This document shows positions 5,418-13,560 of a stretch of DNA of 21,373 nt, in pieces (position 1 is the stretch's first letter; every line of letters starts with the position of its first letter). The DNA is taken from positions 1 to 21,373 of IMG/VR virus record IMGVR_UViG_3300024520_004448; one strand, given 5' to 3'. Position numbers and translations under genes: made by a program. This DNA is from a virus. Below the pieces are notes generated by a model. The model was not told the DNA's origin, did no database searches, and was given only the letters and a program-made list of their open reading frames with translations.

Positions 5418-7057
5418 CAGAGCGCCCGTACATCGTGGGCCGGATCGTCGTCTCGCATCACAAGGAACTCCCACCCGGTATCGCTGGGTTGTCGCTTGTA
5501 GACCGTGACCCGCTGCGAGACCCACGCGGCCGCTTCGTCTGTGATCGTGAGCTGGTCGCCGACTTGGATCCAGCCTTCGGACCATGCTGTCGCATAGGGT
5601 GCGCTCTCCAGCTGCAGCGACCCGAAGCGCACAAGATCGGCGGCGATGCCTTGCGCGCTGGCGTCCTCCCAGAGCACCGCCGACGATAGCGCCGAGCCCG
5701 AGACCCCGTAGCGCTCCTGCGAGATCCGCGCGTAGTTGGTGTGGGTTTCGTCTGCGTCGTCTGTGTTCCGCGCCCCGGTCACGAGCACCATCCGCGAGGA
5801 TTCCTCGTGCCCGATCGCATAGGAGAGCTCGAGCGCGTTTACCACGTCGTCGCGGTTCCTTTCAGCCTGGATCGCGCCGACGCGCTTCCACGCCTCGCCC
5901 GCGGTGACATGTAGCACGGACTGCGAGGCGGGCAGATCGGGATCGAAGTGCACGGGGTAGAGCCCATCGGGGCCTCGCATGACCGAGATAGGGGCGAGCG
6001 GCAATAGGTGCTCCACCGCGAAGTCGAAGGGCAGCACGTCGGGGTCGTTAATGTAGCCGCCGACCTTGCGACCGTTAAGCATCCCCGCCACGGCGGCCCA
6101 CCGGCCATAGTCAACCGGGATCGTGCCGAGTGTTAGCACCCACTGCAGAACGTCGCCGAGCTTCTCTAGGGCGCCCGACCCGAACGGGTTGGCAAGCCCG
6201 CCGCCGCCATCCCAGCAGACCCAGTATTCCGACTCGGTGCGACTGATGGCCCCGGGCGTGGTGATGTCCACGAATGCGACCTGCTGCCCGTGATCGGTGA
6301 ATCCGGCCTCCGTCTGATGTGACACGGCGAAGGACTGCGAGGTGGTCGAGTCAAAGATCGTCACCGTGCTAGCTAGCACCGGGTGTCCCGCTATCAGGAG
6401 CTTATTCACGTTCCCGCCGGCAATCTCGATGATATAGGCGGGTGTCGCGCCTTTCTTTTGCGTAGCGCCCGCGCTGTCTGTGTAGACACCCGGGCTCCCG
6501 AATACCCACGGGTAGACCTTGCCGACTTGATCTAGCGATGCCAGGGTCCAGCTCTCCAGCGTGATCCGCCACGACAGCGGAACAGCAGTCTGTGTGTCCT
6601 GCCAAGCCTCCTCTCGCAAGGTAAACGCCATCCAGCCCGCCGCCTCTTCGGGCTCGCTCCACTGGGGATTGACGAGGCGCCCGACGAGCAGCCGGTACCG
6701 CTGCTCATAGGTCTGGCGCGGAGTCGGGTAGCCCGGTCGCCCGGTCACGAGCACCATAGACAATTCGCCGGTGGCCGCGACGGGATCGTAGCCCTTCTGC
6801 CGCTCTGCCGCGACATCGACCGGGAACACAACACGCATGCTCGCGGAGGATTCGGCCGGCTCCGTCTCTAGCCTGTCGAGGCTCTGCTCTAGTTGGGGGG
6901 CTGTCATTGGATTGTGAAAGGGCAGATCCATACCAGCGGCATCGGTGAGCGATAGCGGCTCGGTCGAGAACCGGTAGACCCTAGACGCCCATGTGATCTG
7001 GAGCAGCCACACGGGGCGGCTATCTACCAGATCGGCGGGGTGGAGGGGCATGGGCAT
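5417..7057 (-). CDS. tail hub / baseplate-like protein
   Basis: 546 residues, third large gene after the chaperones. The N-terminus (VDSRPVWLLQITWASRVYRFSTEPL) is a beta-rich domain of the sort found in siphophage tail-tip proteins. The middle (about 150-330) contains GSPGVYTDSAGATQKKGATPAYIIEI and a long strand-rich region. The C-terminal part (about 330-546) has alternating helices and strands ending in QLTITDEAAAWVSQRVTVYKRQ, reminiscent of gp27/Tal-type hub domains where a late beta-barrel carries 'vGD.i.v.d' strands (here VGDQLTITD). The assignment rests on gene order plus these features. Start ATG 7057 is 2 bases after the upstream stop, whose codons supply GAGGAG as ribosome binding site. 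Confidence 0.6.
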   Translation of the reverse strand: MPMPLHPADLVDSRPVWLLQITWASRVYRFSTEPLSLTDAAGMDLPFHNPMTAPQLEQSLDRLETEPAESSASMRVVFPVDVAAERQKGYDPVAATGELSMVLVTGRPGYPTPRQTYEQRYRLLVGRLVNPQWSEPEEAAGWMAFTLREEAWQDTQTAVPLSWRITLESWTLASLDQVGKVYPWVFGSPGVYTDSAGATQKKGATPAYIIEIAGGNVNKLLIAGHPVLASTVTIFDSTTSQSFAVSHQTEAGFTDHGQQVAFVDITTPGAISRTESEYWVCWDGGGGLANPFGSGALEKLGDVLQWVLTLGTIPVDYGRWAAVAGMLNGRKVGGYINDPDVLPFDFAVEHLLPLAPISVMRGPDGLYPVHFDPDLPASQSVLHVTAGEAWKRVGAIQAERNRDDVVNALELSYAIGHEESSRMVLVTGARNTDDADETHTNYARISQERYGVSGSALSSAVLWEDASAQGIAADLVRFGSLQLESAPYATAWSEGWIQVGDQLTITDEAAAWVSQRVTVYKRQPSDTGWEFLVMRDDDPAHDVRAL

Positions 7058-7059
7058 GG

Positions 7060-10000
7060 CTACAGCTCCTCAGCGATCACGACCTCGGCGACCCGGACTA
7101 CCTCGTCGGCGAGCTCGCCGCCCTGGATCGACTCGACTCGCACCGGAGACCGGATCGATCCATAGAGCTGCTCATGCCGGCGCCGGAGGTAGATCACATC
7201 GGTGCCCGGGTCTGTGCTCCGCGGGATGCGCGGGAGGTAGACCACCGGGTCGGCCTGCACGCGATCGATCACGCCCTCGAGCTCGTATGCTGTCGCGACC
7301 TCTGCCCCGGCTGGCTCCATGTTCGCAGTCGTGGTCGTGGTGATGTAGTTGGGATCGGGATCGGAGCCCGAGACGTTCGCGAGGTCGATCCCGTCAGTCC
7401 ATGCGATCTGCGCTGTTCGCCGGCTCGGGGCTGCAGCTCGGGCGGAGGTCGAGCCATCGGGATGGGTATCGAGCTGGTAGCCGGGCTCCATCTCATTCAC
7501 CCGACCCCAGGCATTCGGGAACCCGAAGACGTGCACCGGCCCGAAGACGAGCGCGCCGATCTCGAAATATGGCTCGGCTGTGGTCTGTGCGTCGATCGTG
7601 AGGCGCCACCCGCGAGAGGTCTCAAGCGAGTGGAATAGGATCGTGACGTTCCGCGGAATGATGCGGAGCGTGCTTGTGCCGCTCGCCGGGTCGCCGGTCG
7701 CCGGGTCTACCAGGAACATTCGACAGATCCGGCCACTGTAGCCTCCGTCGAGCTTGCCTTCGGTGTTGCCGCTCAGCCGGCGGAACGTGCCATTGAGATC
7801 AACGATCGCGCCGGCGAGCTCGTGGGCGAACATGTACGAATCGGCGGGGTTTACCGTTCCGACTTCGACCGTGGAGCCGGTGCGGGTGAAGTCGAAAGCG
7901 CCTCCTTCGAGGCTCGTGTCGATCGTTACCACTGTGACCCACGCCGCTGTCCCTTGATCGTAGCGCTCGATCAGACCGGTGCGGAAGTTTACGCCCTGCA
8001 GCGACAGCCCGAGCAGGGTCGCCCCGTGCTCGCTTTCCTGCGTGGTTAGCGCTGCGTCATATTCGAGCGCGATCCGCTGGACTGTGGTGTCGGCGCTACG
8101 CCACGTCGTTCGCGGAGACCGGCTCTCCGCCGGAAAGATTCGCTCTATCGGGTAGAGATAGCGGGTGTCGATGTGGTGGGTATCGCCCCGGATAGCGGGC
8201 CCGTCTGTGGCTCGGAGATAAACGCCATCATCGACATAGACCGGACTCGGAGAGTAGGGGCGCGATGGCAAGCGGTCGGGGTTGTCAACCTCCACGATCC
8301 ATCGGGGCCACGAGCCGAACGCGCCCGCATTGGAGACGTTCGCTAGGTCGTTGCCGATCGTGAACGATGGCTCCATATACCACCAGCTCTTGTTCTGAGT
8401 CACCGCACCGGAGCTGGTTATGTGCCCGTGCCGGACCCAGTCAGTGCCGGCCGTGGAAGGCTGGCTGGCCACACTGTAGGTTCCCAGGTGAGTCCATTGT
8501 TTCGAGCTCGCCTGGTTCCATGGGCGATACCAAACAACCAGCCCGCCGCCTGCATCATTCGCGGACATGCCTACGCGCCACTCGCGCGCCTCGGCGGCGA
8601 GCGCTGTCGAGGTGACTAGCGTAGCGCCCGAGACTGCGTCATAAACCCGGAATTGCGTCGCCGTGAACCGGAACGTGATTACCGACTCCCTTACCGAGTC
8701 GTCCAGACGGAGCTGCAATGCGATCGACTCGTCCGAGAGGCTGCCACCCGTCTTCACTTCCATAGCCCAGTGGACCAGCATCACTTGCGGTAATGCAGTC
8801 GGACCCTCGCTATAAGTGGTGTAGGACACTCCATTATTGGAGCCGCCGAGCCCGTCCCCGGTCGTGATCTGTACGGGGCCGTTGCCCAGTAGCGCATGCG
8901 TCTGAGTGCCCGAGCTCGTGAATACGCGATTGCTCATTCCCCGAGCCTTCGCGTATGGGATGCAAGTCTTCTCGAAGCAGGCCCGATCGCTCGGCAGATC
9001 GCCCCGATCTACCCAGGGCATGCATACGTCATGGTATCCGCCCAGATACAAAGCACTAAGGTAGCCGTCATAGGTCCCGGCATCGGTGTTTCCATTCGTC
9101 AGCAGCACCACCCTGCCCTGCTGCCACGTCGCACAGAAGTGCGTCGGGTGGCTGTTGCCCGTGTCGCCGGTGTACCACCAATTCCCCGACTTGTCGGTAT
9201 CGGTAAACGCTAGCGGGTCGCGGCCCCATCGACTCCATGTCTGGCCGCCATCATCCGAATAGCCCAAGACACACTGGTCGTCTTCGGCGGGCGTGCCCGT
9301 GTCGGCCTTCCGAACGAATACCCAGAGTACCCCGGCATCATCGACACAGCTAGCGAGATCCGAGTCGGTGATATCCTCTCGGCTAGAGCCGCCCGCCGTC
9401 TGCGTAGTATGGGCCCCGAGATCTTCGGCCCAGCTATTGCCCGGGGCCGTGATCCAGTCCGAAGCAGCGGTAACCGCTGTGCTCGACAGCGGGATCGTAG
9501 CCGAGCCCGAGCGCCTACAAGCGAATTGCACATCATTAGCCGCAGCATCCCACTGAATATACGTCAACACGAAGTGCCGATCTGCAATCACTAGATCGTG
9601 GTATCCGCCCACATCATTGCCGCTGGAGGAGGCTCCGGCCCAGGTCTCCACTACGTCGAGATTCATCCCGTGATCCGTCGCAGCGTATTGGCGCAGCACA
9701 TCCACCCCGCCCGAATTGGGCGTCGTGTTTTCGTCTTTCAGGTGCGCTACCACGAGCGTCTGACCATTGAAATACCGAGCACGAAGACGGCCGCCGCCGG
9801 TGGCGATCCCAAGCGCGTAGGTAGTGGCCCCGAGCGCATAGCTAGGGTTTAGAGCCAGTGCCTCAGAGCTGCACCATTCATTTGCAATTGCCCACGTTGC
9901 ACCCTTGTCGGTGCTTACACAGCACCGGATCGCATAGGTTGCGTCGATGTACGTCCGATACCAAAAGAAACAGAAGAGGCGCTCTCCGGCGATCATAATC

Positions 10001-10545
10001 GCCGGTCGATAGCAGTCCTGCCCGAAGCTAGACTGCTCATGTACGATCACCTGCGAGCCCCACACCCCCGCCGCGGTGCGGGTATAGCTGACGATGCCCC
10101 GCTTCGATCCGGTGTTATCGAACCACTGAGCGACCACCACGACCTGGCCATCTTCTAGCGTCACGGCGTCGGGGTGCGTCACCGTGTCGGATGAGGCGAG
10201 AGACCACGCGGGTTGATCCCACCCGCTGATGATCTGCGGTGCCTCCCACCCGCGATAGCCGTTCACGCTGTCGTGGTTGTCGCGCCACACGAAGCCGCCG
10301 CCTCTGGTCAGGCGGTGCGGGTTGCCGCCCTGGTTCGCCTGGATGCGGAGCGCCTGCGCTGCAGTCTGCTCGCCGGAGGTGTGGAGCACCAGCTCGTAGT
10401 CGCCCTGCGCCGCTGGCACCCCCGGCTTCGGGGTTGCCTGTCCATAGGTAGACTCGGCACCCCATAGGGACGAAGACCCCCGAAGGCGGGCGTCTGTGAC
10501 CAGCAGTCCTTGGTATTCCGATCGGCTCTTATCAGACGCTGCCAT
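7060..10545 (-). CDS. large tail protein with N-terminal sialidase-type Asp-box propeller
   Basis: 1161 residues, directly after the tape measure and in the place usually held by distal tail or tip genes. Two perfect Asp boxes (S-x-D-x-G-x-T-W) occur at residues 211-218 (STDKGATW) and 430-437 (SDDGGQTW). They lie in a region (about 110-520) with recurring blade-like units such as THPDAVTLEDGQVVVVAQW and YRPAIMIAGERLFCFFW, so a BNR/sialidase-like beta-propeller is likely. I see no clear FRIP arginine motif, so sialidase activity is not claimed; glycan binding is as likely. Residues about 560-760 look like a lectin-like beta-sandwich. The C-terminal 300 residues (SRGWRLTIDAQTTAEPYFEIGALVF onward) look like a tail-attachment domain. 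Start ATG 10545 overlaps no gene; GGGG lies upstream. Confidence 0.6.
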   Translation of the reverse strand: MAASDKSRSEYQGLLVTDARLRGSSSLWGAESTYGQATPKPGVPAAQGDYELVLHTSGEQTAAQALRIQANQGGNPHRLTRGGGFVWRDNHDSVNGYRGWEAPQIISGWDQPAWSLASSDTVTHPDAVTLEDGQVVVVAQWFDNTGSKRGIVSYTRTAAGVWGSQVIVHEQSSFGQDCYRPAIMIAGERLFCFFWYRTYIDATYAIRCCVSTDKGATWAIANEWCSSEALALNPSYALGATTYALGIATGGGRLRARYFNGQTLVVAHLKDENTTPNSGGVDVLRQYAATDHGMNLDVVETWAGASSSGNDVGGYHDLVIADRHFVLTYIQWDAAANDVQFACRRSGSATIPLSSTAVTAASDWITAPGNSWAEDLGAHTTQTAGGSSREDITDSDLASCVDDAGVLWVFVRKADTGTPAEDDQCVLGYSDDGGQTWSRWGRDPLAFTDTDKSGNWWYTGDTGNSHPTHFCATWQQGRVVLLTNGNTDAGTYDGYLSALYLGGYHDVCMPWVDRGDLPSDRACFEKTCIPYAKARGMSNRVFTSSGTQTHALLGNGPVQITTGDGLGGSNNGVSYTTYSEGPTALPQVMLVHWAMEVKTGGSLSDESIALQLRLDDSVRESVITFRFTATQFRVYDAVSGATLVTSTALAAEAREWRVGMSANDAGGGLVVWYRPWNQASSKQWTHLGTYSVASQPSTAGTDWVRHGHITSSGAVTQNKSWWYMEPSFTIGNDLANVSNAGAFGSWPRWIVEVDNPDRLPSRPYSPSPVYVDDGVYLRATDGPAIRGDTHHIDTRYLYPIERIFPAESRSPRTTWRSADTTVQRIALEYDAALTTQESEHGATLLGLSLQGVNFRTGLIERYDQGTAAWVTVVTIDTSLEGGAFDFTRTGSTVEVGTVNPADSYMFAHELAGAIVDLNGTFRRLSGNTEGKLDGGYSGRICRMFLVDPATGDPASGTSTLRIIPRNVTILFHSLETSRGWRLTIDAQTTAEPYFEIGALVFGPVHVFGFPNAWGRVNEMEPGYQLDTHPDGSTSARAAAPSRRTAQIAWTDGIDLANVSGSDPDPNYITTTTTANMEPAGAEVATAYELEGVIDRVQADPVVYLPRIPRSTDPGTDVIYLRRRHEQLYGSIRSPVRVESIQGGELADEVVRVAEVVIAEEL

Positions 10546-10546
10546 A

Positions 10547-12571
10547 TTAATACCCCAGGATCCCGATTGAGCGGCCCTTGCGGAGCTCTCGCCTCAGTGG
10601 GCCGCGAGCTCGGACAGAGTCCCGCGCGAAGCGATTAAAGTGCTCATAGACCGGCATGGGGATCACTTGAGGCGCCGGGGGATCGCCGCGATTCATCGCC
10701 GCGACACCCTGCGGCCCGATGCGCTCAGTCGCCGACCTGGACAGCACAGCCTCTCCGGGCAGCACTCGCGCGGTGATCTGGTCGGGAGTGCGCGCCATGA
10801 CACCGCCACTCGCGCGGACCACGCCACCGATATCGAAGGCGGGCTGCTCGGCTGCGATAACCGCGACTGTGGCGGCGGTCGTGAGACCGATACCGATAGC
10901 GGCGACAGCACCGGCCACCGGCCCGAGCTGGGCTAGCGCGGTCATTACTGCCACGGCGCCCTGAATGACAGCCTCGGAGATCCCCGCAGCCTTCTGGGCG
11001 GCGAACAACCGCTTAGCGGCTTGGATATTAGTCTCCGCGGCTCGATCGGCTGCTACGCCGAAGGCCGCCGACATTCCGCTCGCCAGCTGTGCCGAGCTGT
11101 TGAGCGCATCATTAGCGCGGGCTCGCCGCTTAGCGGCTACCGACTCCTCGTAGGCTTCGAGCCGCTCTGCCTCTCGGCGCTCTGCCTCTCGGCGGGCCGC
11201 CTCGACTTCGGCGAGCTCCGCCTGGAACTCTATCTGTGAGGCTGCCCGAGCCTCGTCGGCGCCCGCTGCGTCCCCGGTGGCTTGTGCGAGCTCATCGATC
11301 ACCGCTAAGCGCTGCACGTATGCCTCGAAGACGAGGTCTTCGGCGGAGAGCTGTGTAGCCCTCGACGCTGCGATCAGAGCGGCGAGCTCGCCTTCTGCAG
11401 TGAGGATCGCTGCCTGGTTCGCCTGCCTTGCCGCCTCTACCTCGGAGAGAGTGTCAAGGGCGGCCGTGGCTGCGACCGTGGCGTCGGTGCCGTCCCTCGT
11501 AGCCGCCGTGTGGACCGTGACTGCGCCCGTGGCGTCTCGGACAGCCTGGCGGGCCGTCCAGAAGGCCTGCGCTTCGTCGAGCGCTGCGTCTCGGGCAGTC
11601 CCGAGAGCATCGCCCATACCCACGATCCCGAGAGAGAAGATGTCCAGCGCGCTCGAAAAGTCGCCCGAGAGCATCGCCGACAGCGCACCGGCTACAAGCC
11701 CCGCGCGCTCGATGATCTCATTGAAAGTGGTAGCTACGAATTGGCCCATGAAGACGAAGCCGAGAGTGAAGCCATCCACGAGCCCCGCCACGTCGAGCGT
11801 GTCGATCAACCGAGCCTTCGCGCCGTCCAGGCTATTGTCGAGCTCCGCCATGGAGCGTTGCCAGTCGCCCGCCGCCTTCGCTGCATCGGGCCCGACACCC
11901 ACGCCGAATTCGGTGGCCAGGGTGACGAAGTCGTCGAGCGGCCCAGCACCCGCGAAGGCTTGCAAGAGCTTGGTTCCGCTTGCCCCGAAGAGATCCGCCG
12001 CCGCCGCGGCTTTTCCGGTCTTCCCTTCCATCTCGGAGAGCGATCCGATCACGTCGCGGAAGATTGCATCGCCTTCGCGGAGCTCGCCGGAGGTCTCGTG
12101 CGTCTCGACTTCAAGGGCGGCGAATGCGTCCACCGTCCGCTTCGTCTCGCGCTCCACATCGCCGAGCACAACGGGCAGCTTCGTAAGAACTCGACTCAGC
12201 CCCGAGAAGTCTTGCCCACTGCCCTCCGCTGCGAGACGGAGACCGGCGAGGGTGTCTGCAGCGATACCCGTGCGCGTGCTCATGTCGGTGAGCTCGTTTC
12301 TCAGATCGGCCACTTCCTGACCGAACTTCCCGACCGCTACCCCGGCGCCAAGAATTGCCCCGCTGGCCACTTTCAGGAAGTCGCCCCACGCCTGCTTGCT
12401 CGCCGCGGCGGTGCGTTTCGCCTCTTTCTCCGCCTTCTGGAGTTGCCGATTCAACGACCGCACCATCTTCTTCGCTTCTTTCTCGCTGATCCCCGGCATC
12501 TTCGCCAGCTCAGCTTGAAGGTCGCGGATGTCCGCCTGTACAGACAGAACTACCGAGCGCCTACGAGCCAT
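10547..12571 (-). CDS. tape measure protein
   Basis: 674 residues. Tape measures set tail length and line the tail tube. The order of features is typical. A basic helical N-terminus (ISEKEAKKMVRSLNRQLQKA) is followed by a TMP-core-like region with TRTGIAADTLAGLRLAAEGSG and LFGASGTKLL, then hydrophobic segments (about 265-330). Next come long Ala/Glu/Arg-rich coiled coils (about 340-490, EVEAARREAERREAERLEAY) and Gly/Ala-rich membrane-like helices (about 530-580). The C-terminal signature AFDIGGVVRASGG then TARVLPGEAVLSRSA is common in tape measures. Start ATG 12571 has GGGAGGG about 7 bases upstream and overlaps the previous gene by 11 bases. The chaperone genes lie upstream, as expected. Confidence 0.9.
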   Translation of the reverse strand: MARRRSVVLSVQADIRDLQAELAKMPGISEKEAKKMVRSLNRQLQKAEKEAKRTAAASKQAWGDFLKVASGAILGAGVAVGKFGQEVADLRNELTDMSTRTGIAADTLAGLRLAAEGSGQDFSGLSRVLTKLPVVLGDVERETKRTVDAFAALEVETHETSGELREGDAIFRDVIGSLSEMEGKTGKAAAAADLFGASGTKLLQAFAGAGPLDDFVTLATEFGVGVGPDAAKAAGDWQRSMAELDNSLDGAKARLIDTLDVAGLVDGFTLGFVFMGQFVATTFNEIIERAGLVAGALSAMLSGDFSSALDIFSLGIVGMGDALGTARDAALDEAQAFWTARQAVRDATGAVTVHTAATRDGTDATVAATAALDTLSEVEAARQANQAAILTAEGELAALIAASRATQLSAEDLVFEAYVQRLAVIDELAQATGDAAGADEARAASQIEFQAELAEVEAARREAERREAERLEAYEESVAAKRRARANDALNSSAQLASGMSAAFGVAADRAAETNIQAAKRLFAAQKAAGISEAVIQGAVAVMTALAQLGPVAGAVAAIGIGLTTAATVAVIAAEQPAFDIGGVVRASGGVMARTPDQITARVLPGEAVLSRSATERIGPQGVAAMNRGDPPAPQVIPMPVYEHFNRFARDSVRARGPLRRELRKGRSIGILGY

Positions 12572-12980
12572 CTAGAACCCTCCCGAGAGCTTCGGCGAGC
12601 TCGTCTTCTAGAAGAGCGATGCTCTTTCGCCCCGGGGTATCTACCAGCGCTTCCCATGCCCGCCGATCGGTACCGGCGAACTTCACCGCGTAGGGGTAGG
12701 GAAACTCGCGCCCGTCGCCCGTCTTGACGGTCGCATCATTGAAGATCACCGATTCGAGCCGCGTCGTTCCGACAAGCCGCTCCTCGCGCTGCAGTCGATC
12801 TTTAGAGACTCCGCTCTTCACCGGCCAAGCCCGTTTGGCCGGATCATAGACGCGGGAGGTGTGCTTGCGGAGCCCCTTCACCACTTCGGGGTTGGCCTGC
12901 TCCACTGCGTCTCGGACCATCTTCTCCAGCCCGCCGCTGATCGAGATTGACGCTCTACCGCTGCGGACCTTTAGCGCCAT
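12561..12980 (-). CDS. HK97-gp10-like neck/tail protein
   Basis: 139 residues. The pattern is a helical N-terminal half (SGGLEKMVRDAVEQANPEVVKGLRKH), then WPVKSGVSKDRL, strands around RLESVIFND, then FPYPYAVKFAGTD and a C-terminal helix (SIALLEDELAEALGRVL). This resembles the HK97 gp10 family, whose members contain 'P..TG.L..S' and 'YA.yvE.GT' elements. Those proteins act at the head-tail joint or tail completion. The resemblance is by eye only. The location between the tail chaperones and the tape measure is unusual for that family, which normally sits before the major tail gene. The start overlaps the end of the frameshifted chaperone frame by 26 bases. Confidence 0.5.
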   Translation of the reverse strand: MALKVRSGRASISISGGLEKMVRDAVEQANPEVVKGLRKHTSRVYDPAKRAWPVKSGVSKDRLQREERLVGTTRLESVIFNDATVKTGDGREFPYPYAVKFAGTDRRAWEALVDTPGRKSIALLEDELAEALGRVLDGS

Positions 12981-13538
12981 CGGACAGCCCCCAGAACTCC
13001 GCAGCGCTCTGGCTCTCCACCTCGATGCCTGCGACCGGCGGCGGGCGGAAGCTCTCGCCGGTGGGATCGCATTTCACGCGGTACCACGCGAAGAGCCGAG
13101 TCTGTGCCGCGCGGTCTAGGGTCGCGAACCATCCGGGGGCTTGTGACCATAGGCGCTCGATCTCCGCAATGCTGAAGTCTAGGCCGACGAAGCCTCTCCG
13201 CCGGCCTCTGAATTTCCCTCCTCTTCGGCGACCTCGTCAACCTGGACCAGATCGTCGGTAGCGAAGTCGAAGGCTGCGAGCCCCGCGGCCTGCAGCTGCA
13301 CCAGCTTGATACCCCGACCGACGAGCTCATCGATCACGTTCCCGCCGTAGATGGCGACGTTGTGGCCGTAGCGCCCACCGGGGCGCCCTGGGCCCGTCCA
13401 GCAGAGCCCGAGAGCCGCTGCCCATGCCCGGGTCGGATTGACGGCAAAGCCGACGAGGAGGTCATATCGGACAGCATAGGAAGTGGGGATCCGTAGGGGT
13501 ATCTCTCGATCCCCGACTGTGACGGTGCGGGTGGACAT
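12955..13538 (-). CDS. frameshifted tail assembly chaperone (gpGT equivalent), 194 aa
   Basis: Product predicted from a programmed -1 frameshift: 109 residues in the zero frame, then 85 residues in the -1 frame, ending at TAG 12957-12955. The extension begins FRGRRRGFVG and continues LDFSIAEIERLWSQAPGWF, then FAWYRVKCDPTGESF and AAEFWGLSDG. It reads like a real soluble protein. In the -1 frame there is a TGA at 13239-13237 and no ATG, GTG or TTG before the conserved-looking core, so independent translation is unlikely. In lambda and many siphophages, chaperones G and GT, made by the same kind of slip, load the tape measure for tube assembly. The location between major tail and tape measure genes matches exactly. 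Confidence 0.85.
13179..13538 (-). CDS. tail assembly chaperone, zero-frame product (gpG equivalent)
   Basis: 119 residues, starting at ATG 13538 behind GGAGAGCAGCC. It begins with a strand-rich part (MSTRTVTVGDREIPLRIPTS), then a helical part with RAWAAALGLCW and VIDELVGRGIKLVQLQAAGLAAF, and an acidic tail (EVAEEEGNSEAGGEASSA). The size, position directly after the major tail protein, and the slippery site near its end identify it as the short tail assembly chaperone. Most ribosomes would stop at TAG 13181-13179 and make this product; a minority would shift and make the longer one. Sequence similarity to known chaperones is not obvious by eye, which is normal for this group. Confidence 0.8.
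   Translation of the reverse strand: MSTRTVTVGDREIPLRIPTSYAVRYDLLVGFAVNPTRAWAAALGLCWTGPGRPGGRYGHNVAIYGGNVIDELVGRGIKLVQLQAAGLAAFDFATDDLVQVDEVAEEEGNSEAGGEASSA
13181..13207 (-). promoter_or_regulatory. frameshift-stimulating hairpin
   Basis: In the mRNA, AGGCCGGCGGA pairs with the segment ending in CGGCCT. There are six Watson-Crick pairs at the base, then G-U, C-G, G-C, G-U and A-U, and possibly G-C, closing a 3-base loop. It starts 4 bases after the slippery heptamer and contains part of the zero-frame stop. Such a stem pauses ribosomes at the slip site. Confidence 0.75.
13212..13218 (-). promoter_or_regulatory. -1 slippery heptamer GGGAAAT
   Basis: Read on the - strand as G GGA AAT, with GGA as codon 108 and AAT as codon 109 of the chaperone frame. 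This is the canonical X XXY YYZ form and differs from the lambda G-T site (GGGAAAG) only in the last base. A purine-rich GAAGAGGAG directly upstream could act as an internal Shine-Dalgarno-like stimulator. Confidence 0.85.
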
Positions 13539-13560
13539 GGCTGCTCTCCATGGGTGTGGC

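Noticed and set aside
5417-5585. Longer start for the 129-residue tail protein
   Set aside because: The added 56 residues are an Arg/His-rich shadow of the hub gene. ATG 5417 forms a TGATG junction.
7060-10545. Calling the large tail protein an active sialidase
   Set aside because: Asp boxes are structural and occur in many propellers. The arginine motif and catalytic Tyr/Glu could not be identified by eye.
11277-12727. Two long open frames on the + strand opposite the tape measure
   Set aside because: Antisense shadows of the long Ala-rich tape measure gene. They have Ser/Arg-rich low-complexity composition and no ribosome site or coupling with neighbours.
12971-13330. A 119-residue - strand frame overlapping the chaperone region
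   Set aside because: It runs in the third frame, through both the zero-frame and -1-frame chaperone sequence, and is Arg/Pro-rich without protein-like pattern. The -1 frame explains this interval better.
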